64,000 nucleotides of DNA from Streptomyces sp. Alt3 (GCF_030719215.1 NZ_CP120983.1:3658001-3722000); one strand, 5' to 3'. Shown: positions 43,876 to 51,916, numbered from the stretch's first letter. Notes: a model not told the origin generated them from the letters alone. Translations and numbers: made by a program.

Positions 43876-43982
43876 AAGCGTCCCAGGACGTCCTCAGAGT
43901 GTCCCGATACGCGGTGACGGGGTCCGTACCAGTCCCGCCAGTATCAGGTCTCCCACCAGGCAAACGCCCGAAGGAGACCCTC

Positions 43983-44885
43983 GTGATCAGCGAAGTCACC
44001 GGGATCCGCAGAATCCGGATGCTGTACCTGCAGCTGCTGTACCGCTGCAACTTCGAATGTCTGCACTGCTTCCACGGAAAGCGGCTCCAGCACGCCGACG
44101 CCTTCACCACGGACGAGGCGGTCAACCTCCTCACGCTGATGCGCGACGAGTACGGCACCGAGGCCGTCACCCTGCTGGGCGGCGAACCGTTCGTCTACCG
44201 GGACCTCGCCCAGGTCGTCCGGTATGCCAAGCGGGACCTGGGCATGCAGGTAGAGATCTGCACCAACGGCTACCGGATCGAGCGCCGGCTGACCGAGATC
44301 GCCCCTGACCTGGACCTGCTCCGGGTATCGCTGGAGGGCATCGGCTCGACCAACGACCAGATCCGCAAGTTCGGAAGCTACCGCAGCGCGCTGAGCGCCC
44401 TCGAAATCGCCCGGCGCCTCGGTGTCCGCACCGGAGCCACCATGACGGTCACCTCACGCAACATCGAAGAGGTACTGCCGCTCGCTCGCGTACTCCAGGG
44501 CTACGGCGTGGAGCAGCTGAAACTGCACTGCCTCCGGCCGGTAGGCAACGCTGCCGATCACCCCGAGCTCCTGATCACCGACCTTGCGGCCTACACCCGC
44601 CTTCGCGGCGGGCTGGATGCGGCCGACCTGGAGATCGAGGTGATCGTCGACGAGGACCTGTCCGAGGCCGGCGCCCCGGACTCCTGCCTTCCCGACGGGG
44701 GCCCCGTCGAGATCGAGCGGATCGAGGCCGACCCCCGTGGCGCGCTGACCATGTCCTGCAAGGCCGTCGGGAAGGACTCGCACGCCTTCTGGTACGACAA
44801 ACTGGCTGACCACATCGACCACCGGCCCTCCCCCACCGACGAGCTCGCGCTCGCGGTGCCGGACGTGGTGTACGGCCGTGTCTGA
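43983..44885 (+). CDS. Radical SAM enzyme
   Basis: A 300-residue radical SAM protein. The cluster motif is CNFECLHC (Cys22, Cys26, Cys29), followed by LLGGEPFVY and VEICTNGYRI, so a [4Fe-4S]-SAM core is intact. The C-terminus has two further Cys (DSCLPDGG and MSCKAVG), fewer than a usual SPASM domain. GTG 43983 has GGAG seven bases upstream. The next gene starts inside its last codons. It is the likely key catalyst of the island pathway; the substrate could be a peptide, nucleotide or sugar. No precursor peptide gene was recognised. Confidence 0.85.
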   Translation: MISEVTGIRRIRMLYLQLLYRCNFECLHCFHGKRLQHADAFTTDEAVNLLTLMRDEYGTEAVTLLGGEPFVYRDLAQVVRYAKRDLGMQVEICTNGYRIERRLTEIAPDLDLLRVSLEGIGSTNDQIRKFGSYRSALSALEIARRLGVRTGATMTVTSRNIEEVLPLARVLQGYGVEQLKLHCLRPVGNAADHPELLITDLAAYTRLRGGLDAADLEIEVIVDEDLSEAGAPDSCLPDGGPVEIERIEADPRGALTMSCKAVGKDSHAFWYDKLADHIDHRPSPTDELALAVPDVVYGRV

Positions 44886-45519
44886 CGGTCCGCTGTTCGA
44901 GAGCCTCGAAGGGCTCCGCGGTACCGGAAAGTCGACCATCGCCCCGATGCTGGCAGCGGCCCGCCACGCCGTCCTGGTCCCGACCGTGCCGCTCTTCTAC
45001 CAGCCGCTGCGCCGGGAGGTGGACCGGCGTGGAAACACCGAGGCCCGGATGTGCTTCTACCTGTCCGCGCTGTTCACCGTGACCGATGAGATCCAGCGTC
45101 TCCTGGCGGACGGCACCCCGGTGGTCGTGGAGAGCTACTTCGCCCGCTGCCTGGCCAACCACCAGGCACTCGGCTCCAGCCTCGGCGTCAGACTCCCGCC
45201 CAGCCTGCCCCAACCCGTTACATACCAACTGACGTGCGGCAAAGGCGAGCGCGGGCGCCGGCTCGCCGACCGCATCAAGCCGGTCTCCCGCTGGGACGCC
45301 CTCGCGGAAGAGGTGGCAGACCGCGTTTCCGACGCCTACGCCCAGTTCCCGATGGACCACGTGGACACCACGCATCTGGCACCCGACGAGGTTCTCCAGA
45401 CGATCCTGTCCATCGACACGCAAGGAGCCCCACACCGTGCAAACGCAGAGCCTGTGGGAGCACACCCTCACGTTCTTCCCCCAGTTCCTCGCCGCGCTGA
45501 AGGAGCGTGCCGCTCCTGA
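44878..45519 (+). CDS. P-loop kinase (thymidylate kinase-like)
   Basis: A 213-residue P-loop protein. The Walker A is EGLRGTGKST (residues 10-19), and a DR(I/Y)-like segment RLADRIKPVSRWDALAEEVADRV matches the lid region of dTMP kinase relatives. It probably phosphorylates a nucleotide or similar monophosphate rather than serving as the housekeeping Tmk. Its GTG overlaps the radical SAM stop. The last 28 codons overlap the methyltransferase start and are basic and Pro-rich, so the true stop may have been lost. Confidence 0.72.
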   Translation: MSDGPLFESLEGLRGTGKSTIAPMLAAARHAVLVPTVPLFYQPLRREVDRRGNTEARMCFYLSALFTVTDEIQRLLADGTPVVVESYFARCLANHQALGSSLGVRLPPSLPQPVTYQLTCGKGERGRRLADRIKPVSRWDALAEEVADRVSDAYAQFPMDHVDTTHLAPDEVLQTILSIDTQGAPHRANAEPVGAHPHVLPPVPRRAEGACRS

Positions 45520-46084
45520 CGCCACGGTCATGGTCGTGGGGGCGAGCGACGGAAAGTTCGTCCTGCCTCTGGCCGCGGCCGGCTACCAGGTGGTCGCGGT
45601 AGAGCACGACCCGCTCGCTCTGCATGGTGGCGAGGTCATCCTCCCGGGTGACAACCGGGCCCACGCGATGGGCCTCGTCGACCGCCTCAAGCTCGAATCG
45701 CTCCACGACCGCGTGCAGATCGTGGAAGAGGACTTCCTGCAATGGGAGCCTTCGGCCACGCCCTGCGATGCCATCTGGACGAGCTGCGCCTGGCATTACA
45801 GTGCCAACCATCATCGCCCGCTCGCTGATTTCGTCACCCGCATGCAGTCCTCTGTCGGCCAGAGCGGCCTGTACGGCGCGGAGTTCATGATGCCGATCAC
45901 CCAGCGCCAGCACCTGATCGAGCACTACACGTCCCCCGAGAAGCTCAGGTGCCACTTCATCGGCGACTGGGACGTCCTGCTGACCCTGCGCACGAACGAG
46001 TTCGCCGAACGAGCCCACATCGGCCAGCTCCAGGACCACACCCACCGGATGGGCCTGCTCCTCGCGGCCCGCACTCCCTCCTAG
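45437..46084 (+). CDS. Class I SAM-dependent methyltransferase
   Basis: A 215-residue Rossmann methyltransferase. Motif I is VMVVGASDGKFVLPLAAAG, the SAM ribose-binding acidic residue is in VVAVEHDPLAL, and motif II is in VEEDFLQWEP. AGGAG lies nine bases before GTG 45437. It overlaps the kinase gene by 83 bases, so translation is coupled. The substrate is unknown, but it presumably modifies a product of the upstream enzymes. Confidence 0.8.
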   Translation: MQTQSLWEHTLTFFPQFLAALKERAAPDATVMVVGASDGKFVLPLAAAGYQVVAVEHDPLALHGGEVILPGDNRAHAMGLVDRLKLESLHDRVQIVEEDFLQWEPSATPCDAIWTSCAWHYSANHHRPLADFVTRMQSSVGQSGLYGAEFMMPITQRQHLIEHYTSPEKLRCHFIGDWDVLLTLRTNEFAERAHIGQLQDHTHRMGLLLAARTPS

Positions 46085-46100
46085 TACGAAGGACGAACCC

Positions 46101-46688
46101 GTGAAGCACGAGTACGAGGCCAAGTTCCTCGCCATCGACGTCACCGGCCTCCAGAACCAGCTGACCGCCCTGGGCGCCACGCAAGCGTTCCCGCGTACCC
46201 TCCTGACCCGCAAGATCTTCGAGAACGACGCACTCGAAGGAGGCGCCTGGGTGCGCCTGCGGGACGAGGGCACCCGATCGACGCTGACGCTCAAGCAGGT
46301 CACCGACGCCACCACGATCAACGGCACCACCGAGATCGAGACCGAGGTCACCGACCTGCACGCCATGGCGGAGATCCTGCGCAGCCTCGGCATGCGCGAG
46401 GTCCGGTACCAGGAGAACTACCGCGAGGAATGGCGCCTCGGCGAGGTCGCCTTCGACTTCGACACCTGGCCGGACCTCCCCACCTTCGTCGAGATCGAGG
46501 GCCCCGACGAAGCATCGGTCCGCCAGGCAGCCGCCCTGCTCGACCTCGACTACTCCGAGGCCCGTTTCGGCAGCGTCGATGAGATCTACAAGAGTGAGTC
46601 CGGCAGGGACATCTTGGCCGAGCCCACCCTCCTCTTCTCCGACGCGGACAAGCAGGCTCCGGCCGGGGCCGCTGTCACGAGCGGGTGA
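46101..46688 (+). CDS. CYTH-domain protein (class IV adenylate cyclase/thiamine triphosphatase type)
   Basis: A 195-residue CYTH protein. The signature ExExK is at residues 4-8 (EYEAK), and basic and acidic tunnel residues follow (WVRLRDEG, TLTLKQ, EIETEV, FVEIEGPDE). The family acts on triphosphates, making cyclic AMP or cleaving thiamine or inorganic triphosphate. The gene starts 16 bases after the methyltransferase and is the last clear member of the operon. Without biochemical data the reaction cannot be chosen. Confidence 0.85.
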   Translation: MKHEYEAKFLAIDVTGLQNQLTALGATQAFPRTLLTRKIFENDALEGGAWVRLRDEGTRSTLTLKQVTDATTINGTTEIETEVTDLHAMAEILRSLGMREVRYQENYREEWRLGEVAFDFDTWPDLPTFVEIEGPDEASVRQAAALLDLDYSEARFGSVDEIYKSESGRDILAEPTLLFSDADKQAPAGAAVTSG

Positions 46689-46704
46689 TCTTGAGGACCG
46701 AGCC

Positions 46705-47076
46705 GTGTTGATAGAACTGGCCGTGACGCCTCGGGTCATACCCGGCATCGCCGAGTTCGCGCGCGGCGGCCTGCCCGCCGCAGCAGACACTGACGACGGC
46801 AACACGTGGACGGACGGATTCTGCTGGCTCTACTGCGGCTGGCGCTGGGCCCGTGTTCTGTGGATCTGCCCGGTGAGTGTGGCCGGCGCGCAGGCAGCCA
46901 TGTTCGCCTGCGGCCCGTGCATCCGCGTTTTGCAGGAGCAGGTCTGGCAATCCCTTCTCCTTCACGATGAACCGGCCCGTCAGGCCCCGGTGAGCACAGC
47001 CCCCGTGCCCGAGCGACCTGGTGGGCGACGTGTCGGGAAGCATCGGGCGCGGGGCGGCATGTTCAGTCGTGAATGA
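46705..47076 (+). CDS. Hypothetical protein near the island end
   Basis: A 123-residue open frame from GTG 46705, with GAGG eight bases upstream. It contains DDGNTWTDGFCWLYCGWRWARVLWICPV and AMFACGPCIRVLQEQVW, with a Cys-rich core and an Arg-rich C-terminus. Codon use looks coding. I do not recognise a domain; the style is that of small proteins carried by actinobacterial integrative elements. It may continue the CYTH operon. Confidence 0.5.
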   Translation: MLIELAVTPRVIPGIAEFARGGLPAAADTDDGNTWTDGFCWLYCGWRWARVLWICPVSVAGAQAAMFACGPCIRVLQEQVWQSLLLHDEPARQAPVSTAPVPERPGGRRVGKHRARGGMFSRE

Positions 47077-47380
47077 GGCCGATGGCAGTCAAGGCCATGA
47101 CGCTCCTGCGCAGTGTCCTCGGTGCCATTGGCCCGCCCTGCGGTTGTGCCCGGCGACCAGGCCCGGCGACCAGGCGCGGGGTTGCGGCTGGGGTGCGGGA
47201 CGCGAGTGGTCAGGACGCCGGCCGGTTGGCGGGCTGCACTGAGCTCTCGGCGGGCGGCTGCTTCCTTGAGGAGCTGGTGGGGTTCGTAGCCGCTTGCTTC
47301 GGTGCCGGCGAGGATCCACTCACGCGGGTCCTCCCGCCGCGCCCCGAGCATTCGGCACACCAGCCCAGAGCAACAGAAAA
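47077..47380. other. Gene-poor island margin with a possible gene relic
   Basis: This stretch holds no gene I trust. On the minus strand about 47240-47360 reads EDPREWILAG and PHQLLKEAAARRELSAARQPAG, similar in style to the C-terminal ends of mobile-element proteins, then degenerates. It could be the remains of a transfer or integration gene lost from the side next to the tRNA. Confidence 0.3.
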
Positions 47381-47409
47381 CCCCAGGTCACGAACTACGC
47401 GACCTGGGG
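47381..47409 (-). terminator. tRNA-Thr terminator
   Basis: On the minus strand GACCTGGGG closes a 9-bp stem with an 11-base loop and is followed by TTTT, a typical factor-independent terminator directly behind the tRNA. Confidence 0.8.
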
Positions 47410-47457
47410 CTTCTCCGAGCCCCCTATCGGATTCGAACCGATGACCTACGCATTACA
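47381..47457. repeat. Island boundary repeat B (att-like, inside tRNA-Thr)
   Basis: The 77-bp partner of 41166-41242, differing at one base. It comprises the 3' half of the intact tRNA-Thr gene and its terminator. On the minus strand the terminator stem ends in a TTTT tract. Confidence 0.85.
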
Positions 47458-47492
47458 AGTGCGTTGCTCTGGCCGGACTGAGCTAAGGAGGC
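47418..47492 (-). tRNA. tRNA-Thr (anticodon TGT)
   Basis: A complete cloverleaf. The acceptor stem pairs GCCTCCT with AGGGGGC (one G-U), the D arm begins GCTC, the anticodon stem-loop is ACGCA-CTTGTAA-TGCGT with anticodon TGT, and the T arm is ATCGG-TTCGAAT-CCGAT. The discriminator is T and CCA is not encoded. Its 3' half is the core of the island boundary repeat. Confidence 0.93.
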
Positions 47493-47601
47493 GTGCGGGA
47501 GCAGTGTAACCAACGCCCGGGGCGGAACCTGCCGGATATTCGGGACCTCGGACTACTGACAGATTCGAAAACGCCAGGTAGCGTCACCTCAGGTTCACTC
47601 C

Positions 47602-47617
47602 AGTGGACCACACCACT
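47602..47617. promoter_or_regulatory. Candidate DasR-responsive element upstream of msiK
   Basis: AGTGGACCACACCACT matches 13 of 16 positions of the DasR consensus ASTGGTCTAGACCAST and lies 53 bases before the msiK start. Confidence 0.6.
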
Positions 47618-47669
47618 CCCTTACTCGGATCGTCCGGCACGTTCCTGCCGGTGGAGGAGAAGAATCGCC

Positions 47670-48806
47670 ATGGCCAGTGTCACGTTCGACAAGGCGTCCC
47701 GCGTCTACCCCGGCTCCACGAAGCCGGCTGTGGACCAGCTCGAGATCGACATCGCGGACGGCGAGTTCCTCGTCCTCGTCGGTCCTTCCGGTTGTGGCAA
47801 GTCGACCTCCCTGCGCATGCTCGCGGGTCTCGAGGACGTCAACGGCGGTGCCATCCGCATCGGTGACCGCGACGTCACGCACCTGCCCCCGAAGGACCGG
47901 GACATCGCCATGGTGTTCCAGAACTACGCGCTCTACCCGCACATGTCCGTCGCGGACAACATGGGCTTCGCCCTCAAGATCGCCGGTGTGAACAAGACCG
48001 AGATCCGGGCGAAGGTCGAAGAGGCCGCCAAGATGCTGGACCTCACCGACTACCTCGACCGCAAGCCGAAGGCGCTCTCCGGTGGTCAGCGCCAGCGTGT
48101 GGCGATGGGCCGTGCGATCGTGCGTGAGCCGCAGGTCTTCCTCATGGACGAGCCGCTGTCGAACCTCGACGCCAAGCTCCGTGTGTCGACCCGTACGCAG
48201 ATCGCCTCCCTGCAGCGCCGCCTCGGCATCACCACCGTGTACGTGACCCACGACCAGGTCGAGGCCCTCACCATGGGCGACCGCGTCGCGGTCCTCAAGG
48301 ACGGTCTGCTCCAGCAGGTCGACTCGCCGCGCAACATGTACGACCGCCCGGCGAACCTCTTCGTCGCCGGCTTCATCGGCTCCCCCGCGATGAACCTCGT
48401 CGAGGTCCCGATCACCGACGGTGGCGTGAAGTTCGGCAACAGCGTCGTCCCGGTCTCCCGCGAGGCGCTCACCGCCGCCGCGAACCGTGGTGACACCACC
48501 GTCACGGTCGGCATCCGCCCGGAGCACTTCGACATCGTCGAGCACGGTGGCGCCGCCGCGGCCGGCCTCTCCAAGGCCTCCTCCGGCGCCCCGGCCGGCC
48601 TGGCCGTCTCCGTCAACGTCGTCGAGGAGCTCGGCGCCGACGGCTTCGTCTACGGTGCCGCGCAGGTCGGTGGCGAGCACAAGGACCTGGTCGTCCGCGT
48701 CGGCGGCCGTGCCGTCCCGGAGAAGGGCACGGAGCTGCACGTCGTGCCGCGCCCGGACGAGCTGCACGTCTTCGCCACCTCGACCGGTGAGCGTCTGACC
48801 GGCTGA
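47670..48806 (+). CDS. msiK: MsiK-type multiple-sugar ABC transporter ATPase
   Basis: A 378-residue ATPase that energises several sugar importers in Streptomyces, including those for chitobiose and cellobiose. Walker A is GPSGCGKST, the signature is LSGGQRQR, Walker B is VFLMDEPLSNLD, and a C-terminal TOBE/OB regulatory domain follows (about residues 235-378, with GIRPEHFDI). GGAGGAG lies about ten bases before ATG 47670. As a lone ATPase gene it must serve transporters encoded elsewhere, possibly including the sugar-binding lipoprotein at 18.2 kb. A DasR-like box upstream ties it to amino-sugar control. Confidence 0.93.
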   Translation: MASVTFDKASRVYPGSTKPAVDQLEIDIADGEFLVLVGPSGCGKSTSLRMLAGLEDVNGGAIRIGDRDVTHLPPKDRDIAMVFQNYALYPHMSVADNMGFALKIAGVNKTEIRAKVEEAAKMLDLTDYLDRKPKALSGGQRQRVAMGRAIVREPQVFLMDEPLSNLDAKLRVSTRTQIASLQRRLGITTVYVTHDQVEALTMGDRVAVLKDGLLQQVDSPRNMYDRPANLFVAGFIGSPAMNLVEVPITDGGVKFGNSVVPVSREALTAAANRGDTTVTVGIRPEHFDIVEHGGAAAAGLSKASSGAPAGLAVSVNVVEELGADGFVYGAAQVGGEHKDLVVRVGGRAVPEKGTELHVVPRPDELHVFATSTGERLTG

Positions 48807-48838
48807 TCCTTCCGGTCCGCCCTGAGCGGATCGGCGTC

Positions 48839-48871
48839 ACGGCCCCGCGTCCCCCGAGGACGCGGGGCCGT
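48839..48871. terminator. Terminator hairpin after msiK
   Basis: A perfect 14-bp stem (48839-48852 with 48858-48871) and a 5-base loop follow the stop by 32 bases. Confidence 0.85.
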
Positions 48872-49042
48872 TCGCGTGTCGCGGCCGGAATCGGGTTTCG
48901 GACCCGAGGGGCTCCAAATAACCTGCCACACCGGTCAATTCGCCCCAGCCCGTCAACGCGTGATTCGAAAAGACCACTCGAACCATCCCTCGCAGGGGTG
49001 ACGAAATGTCGTCAGGCAGTCACTGCCCGCTACGCTCGCTGC

Positions 49043-49456
49043 GTGAACCACACCGCGCGCCGAATCGGCCGAACCCTAGCCCTCGTACTGCCCGTCGTCA
49101 TGGTTCTGTCCGGGACCCTCGCGGTCACCCGCGTGCAGTGGTCGGGGCAGGACACCGAGACCCAGCTGCTGACCGCCTCCTCGGAGACCGTGTCCAAGCA
49201 GGCGAAGGCCCCGGCTCCTCAGGACGTTCTGCGGGACAAGCTCCTGCTGGAGCTCCGCGAGAAGGACCCGGGTGCCGCTCTGACGAGCCTCCAGCGCACC
49301 GTCGAGGGGCGTCCCTCGCTGGCTAAGCACTGCATGTCGATCGCCAGGGCGCTCGGCAAGGCCGCCGTGGACCAGTACGGTCCGACGCGCGCCCACCGCT
49401 TCTCCCGTCCGGTCTGCGACACCTCCTTCGCCTCGGGCGTCGCACAGTTCAGCTGA
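49043..49456 (+). CDS. Small membrane-anchored or exported hypothetical protein
   Basis: A 137-residue protein with one N-terminal hydrophobic helix (IGRTLALVLPVVMVLSGTLAV). The outer part contains two Cys (KHCMSIARALG and RPVCDTSFASG) that may pair. I do not recognise a family, though it is common beside msiK in Streptomyces. GTG 49043 lies six bases after TACGCT, without a ribosome site, so it is probably leaderless. Confidence 0.75.
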   Translation: MNHTARRIGRTLALVLPVVMVLSGTLAVTRVQWSGQDTETQLLTASSETVSKQAKAPAPQDVLRDKLLLELREKDPGAALTSLQRTVEGRPSLAKHCMSIARALGKAAVDQYGPTRAHRFSRPVCDTSFASGVAQFS

Positions 49457-49492
49457 GCCGGGTGTGTCCGGGCACGGCATATCGTGCCTGGC

Positions 49493-50212
49493 ATGCATAC
49501 GTTTCCGACGCAGGCCGTGATCCTGGCGGGTGGTCAGGGCTCGCGGCTTCGCCCGTACACCGATGACCGCCCGAAGCCGATGGTCGAGATCCCGGGGACC
49601 GGGACCCCGATCATCGGCCATCAGCTTTCCTGGCTGGCCGCCGAGGGCGTCACCGACGCAGTGATCTCGTGCGGCCATCTCGCGGATGTGCTGCAGGAGT
49701 GGCTGGCCTCGGCCGATCTTCCGTTGCGTGTCACGACCGTCGTCGAGACCGAGCCCTTGGGCCGGGGCGGCGGTCTCAAGCATGCCGCGACACGGCTGCC
49801 CGATCCGTCGGAGCCCTGGTACGCGACCAACGGCGACATCTGGACCCGCTTCTCACTGCGGGAGATGGCCGCCTTCCACGCCGAGCGGGACGCCACCGCG
49901 ACGCTCGCGCTGGCCCGCCCGCGCATCCCGTGGGGCGCCGTGGAGACGGACGCGTTCGGCCACATCACGGACTTCATCGAGTCGCCGCCCTCGCCGTATC
50001 TGATCAACGCCGGGGTGTACGTCTTCGCGCCCGCGTTCACGGGGATGCTGCCCGACCGCGGTGACCACGAGCGGACGACGTTCCCCAGGCTGGCTCGCGA
50101 GCGCCGCCTGGCAGGGTTCCCGCTGCCCCACGGGGCGTACTGGCGGGCGATCGACACCGCGAAGGACCTCACCGAGGCGGCGAGGGAGCTGGGCGCCCAG
50201 GCGGGCGGCTGA
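49493..50212 (+). CDS. Sugar-phosphate nucleotidyltransferase
   Basis: A 239-residue enzyme of the NTP-transferase family. It shows the nucleotide motif AVILAGGQGSRLRPYTDDRPKPMVEI, LGRGGGLKHA, the metal aspartate in YATNGDIWT, and AIDTAKDL near the end. It would join a sugar-1-phosphate to NTP, like mannose-1-phosphate guanylyltransferase but without a C-terminal hexapeptide domain. ATG 49493 is preferred because TATCGT ends seven bases before it; a GTG at 49484 is in frame. The sugar cannot be told from sequence. Confidence 0.85.
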   Translation: MHTFPTQAVILAGGQGSRLRPYTDDRPKPMVEIPGTGTPIIGHQLSWLAAEGVTDAVISCGHLADVLQEWLASADLPLRVTTVVETEPLGRGGGLKHAATRLPDPSEPWYATNGDIWTRFSLREMAAFHAERDATATLALARPRIPWGAVETDAFGHITDFIESPPSPYLINAGVYVFAPAFTGMLPDRGDHERTTFPRLARERRLAGFPLPHGAYWRAIDTAKDLTEAARELGAQAGG

Positions 50213-50230
50213 CGGCGTCCCGGACGTGCG

Positions 50231-50266
50231 CGAGGGCGGTCACCGGATGTCCGGTGACCGCCCTCG
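50231..50266. terminator. Bidirectional terminator hairpin
   Basis: A perfect 16-bp stem (50231-50246 with 50251-50266) and a 4-base loop lie between convergent genes. Confidence 0.85.
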
Positions 50267-50284
50267 TGGTGTGAACCGGCGGTG

Positions 50285-51916
50285 TCAGCCGAGGAGGCCG
50301 CCGATGGGGTTCCGTCCGGCGCCGCCGGACGAGTCGCCGTCCGAACCGCCGTCGGAGCCGCCGTCGGACCCGCCGTCCGAACCGCCGGAGGCCGCGGAGC
50401 CCGAGGAACTGGGGCCCGCGTCGCCCGCCGGGGGCTCCTGCGGGGCCGGCTCCTGCGGGGGTGCCTGGCCGGTGCCCTGGGTCTGGCTGGGCTGCCCCGT
50501 GCTCGCCCCGGCCGTCGGGCCGGACTCACGCCCGGCCCCGGAGCCCGGGGTGGACTGCTCGGCCGACGGGGTGCCCGGGGCGCTGGAGGGCGACGTCTCG
50601 GGGGTGCGGTTCTCCGGGGTGCTGGACGGCTTGCGCTTCTTGCCCTCGGACTTTTCGGGGAGCGGGGAGCCGGGCAGCTGGTTGGTCGGGTAGCTGTCGG
50701 GGCCCGGCACGGTGACGACCTGGGTGGAGCGGACAGCACCGCCGAGCATCGAGCCGACCAGCAGGGTCAGACCGACGACGACGGTGGCGATCACGGTGCC
50801 GCGGCGCAGTACCCGGCGCCGCAGGTCCCAGATATCGGATCGGGGGCCGAGCGTGCGCCATGCCTCACCGGAGAGACGTCCGTCGAGGGAGTAGACCGGG
50901 GCACCCGCGATGACGAGGGGGCTCCAGGCGGCCAGCAGGATGATGTCGGCGGTGTCGTAGGCCCCGGCGGTGCGCCAGCTGACCGCGACCAGCACGGCGG
51001 CGGAGAGCAGGGCGCCGAACGTGGCGGCGACCCGCTGCCAGAGTCCGAGGACGGTGAGGACACCGACGACGACCTGGAGGAAGGCCACACAGAGGCCCGC
51101 GGCCACGGGGTGGGCGAGCGCGAAGTCGCGCAGCGGTTCGGCGGCGGCCCACGGGTGCAGCGAGGTCAGCCACTTGACCATCGAGCCGCGGTCGCCGTCG
51201 TCGAAGTACGCGGGGTCGCAGAGCTTGCCCATCCCGGCGTAGATGGAGAAGAAGCCGAGGATGACGCGCAGTGGAAGAAGGACGACGCCGAGGTTCATCC
51301 GGCGGCCGGGGTAGTAGGCGTGCCGGACGGTGTCGCCGCTCTGGCGCCGGTCATCGGCGGTGGCGTCGTCCTGGCCCTCGGTCGCGGGGTCGTCGTAGGT
51401 GACGTCGTAGGCGTCGCGGGCCGGCGTGTCGACGGTGTCGTAGGCGCCGACGGCCTGCCGCATGGGGGGCAGGAGCGGTCCGTTGCGACCGTTTCCGTGC
51501 CGGTGGGGCGCGGGGACCACGGGGTTGGGCTGGGTCTCGTCGAGGCGCGGGATGACCTGGGTGCCGCCGCCGGCGTCCTCGCGGCCCGCGCCGAAGTCGC
51601 CGCCGGGGCGGGCGTCGAGGTGGCCGGCGGTGGAGTTCCGTACGGCCTGCAGGAGTCCGGTCGCTCCCGGGTCGCCCGGCTCCGACCTGCCGCTCCAGAC
51701 AACGGGAGCCCGCCTGCGGCCGCCCGCGCCGCTCATGGCGGGGATCCTGGCCCGTCCGGCGGAGCCCAAGGGGCTCAGACGGGTGCGCTGGCCGGGAGCG
51801 AGCTGCACCCGGAAGCTGGCGTGGCTGACGATGACCTGCGCGGGGTCGCTGTCCACCTTCGTCATGCTCAGGGCGGGTTGGTCGTCGAACCGAGGCGTTC
51901 TGGTGTCCACACTCAT
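50285..51916 (-). CDS. DoxX-family membrane protein with long disordered ends
   Basis: A 543-residue protein. The first 200 residues are charged and low-complexity. The centre (about residues 200-400) has four to five membrane helices of the DoxX type (LGVVLLPLRVILGFFSIYAGMG and FLQVVVGVLTVLGLW), then one more helix (GTVIATVVVGLTLLVGSMLGG). The last 130 residues are Pro/Ser/Gly-rich and end in four GGSD-type repeats, presumably outside the cell. DoxX relatives act in redox or quinone-linked processes, but this long form is uncharacterised. Confidence 0.75.
   Translation of the reverse strand: MSVDTRTPRFDDQPALSMTKVDSDPAQVIVSHASFRVQLAPGQRTRLSPLGSAGRARIPAMSGAGGRRRAPVVWSGRSEPGDPGATGLLQAVRNSTAGHLDARPGGDFGAGREDAGGGTQVIPRLDETQPNPVVPAPHRHGNGRNGPLLPPMRQAVGAYDTVDTPARDAYDVTYDDPATEGQDDATADDRRQSGDTVRHAYYPGRRMNLGVVLLPLRVILGFFSIYAGMGKLCDPAYFDDGDRGSMVKWLTSLHPWAAAEPLRDFALAHPVAAGLCVAFLQVVVGVLTVLGLWQRVAATFGALLSAAVLVAVSWRTAGAYDTADIILLAAWSPLVIAGAPVYSLDGRLSGEAWRTLGPRSDIWDLRRRVLRRGTVIATVVVGLTLLVGSMLGGAVRSTQVVTVPGPDSYPTNQLPGSPLPEKSEGKKRKPSSTPENRTPETSPSSAPGTPSAEQSTPGSGAGRESGPTAGASTGQPSQTQGTGQAPPQEPAPQEPPAGDAGPSSSGSAASGGSDGGSDGGSDGGSDGDSSGGAGRNPIGGLLG

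Noticed and set aside
50330..50400. Short repeats in the DoxX-like gene as a CRISPR-like array
   Set aside because: They are in-frame codon repeats for Gly-Ser-Asp residues with no spacers.
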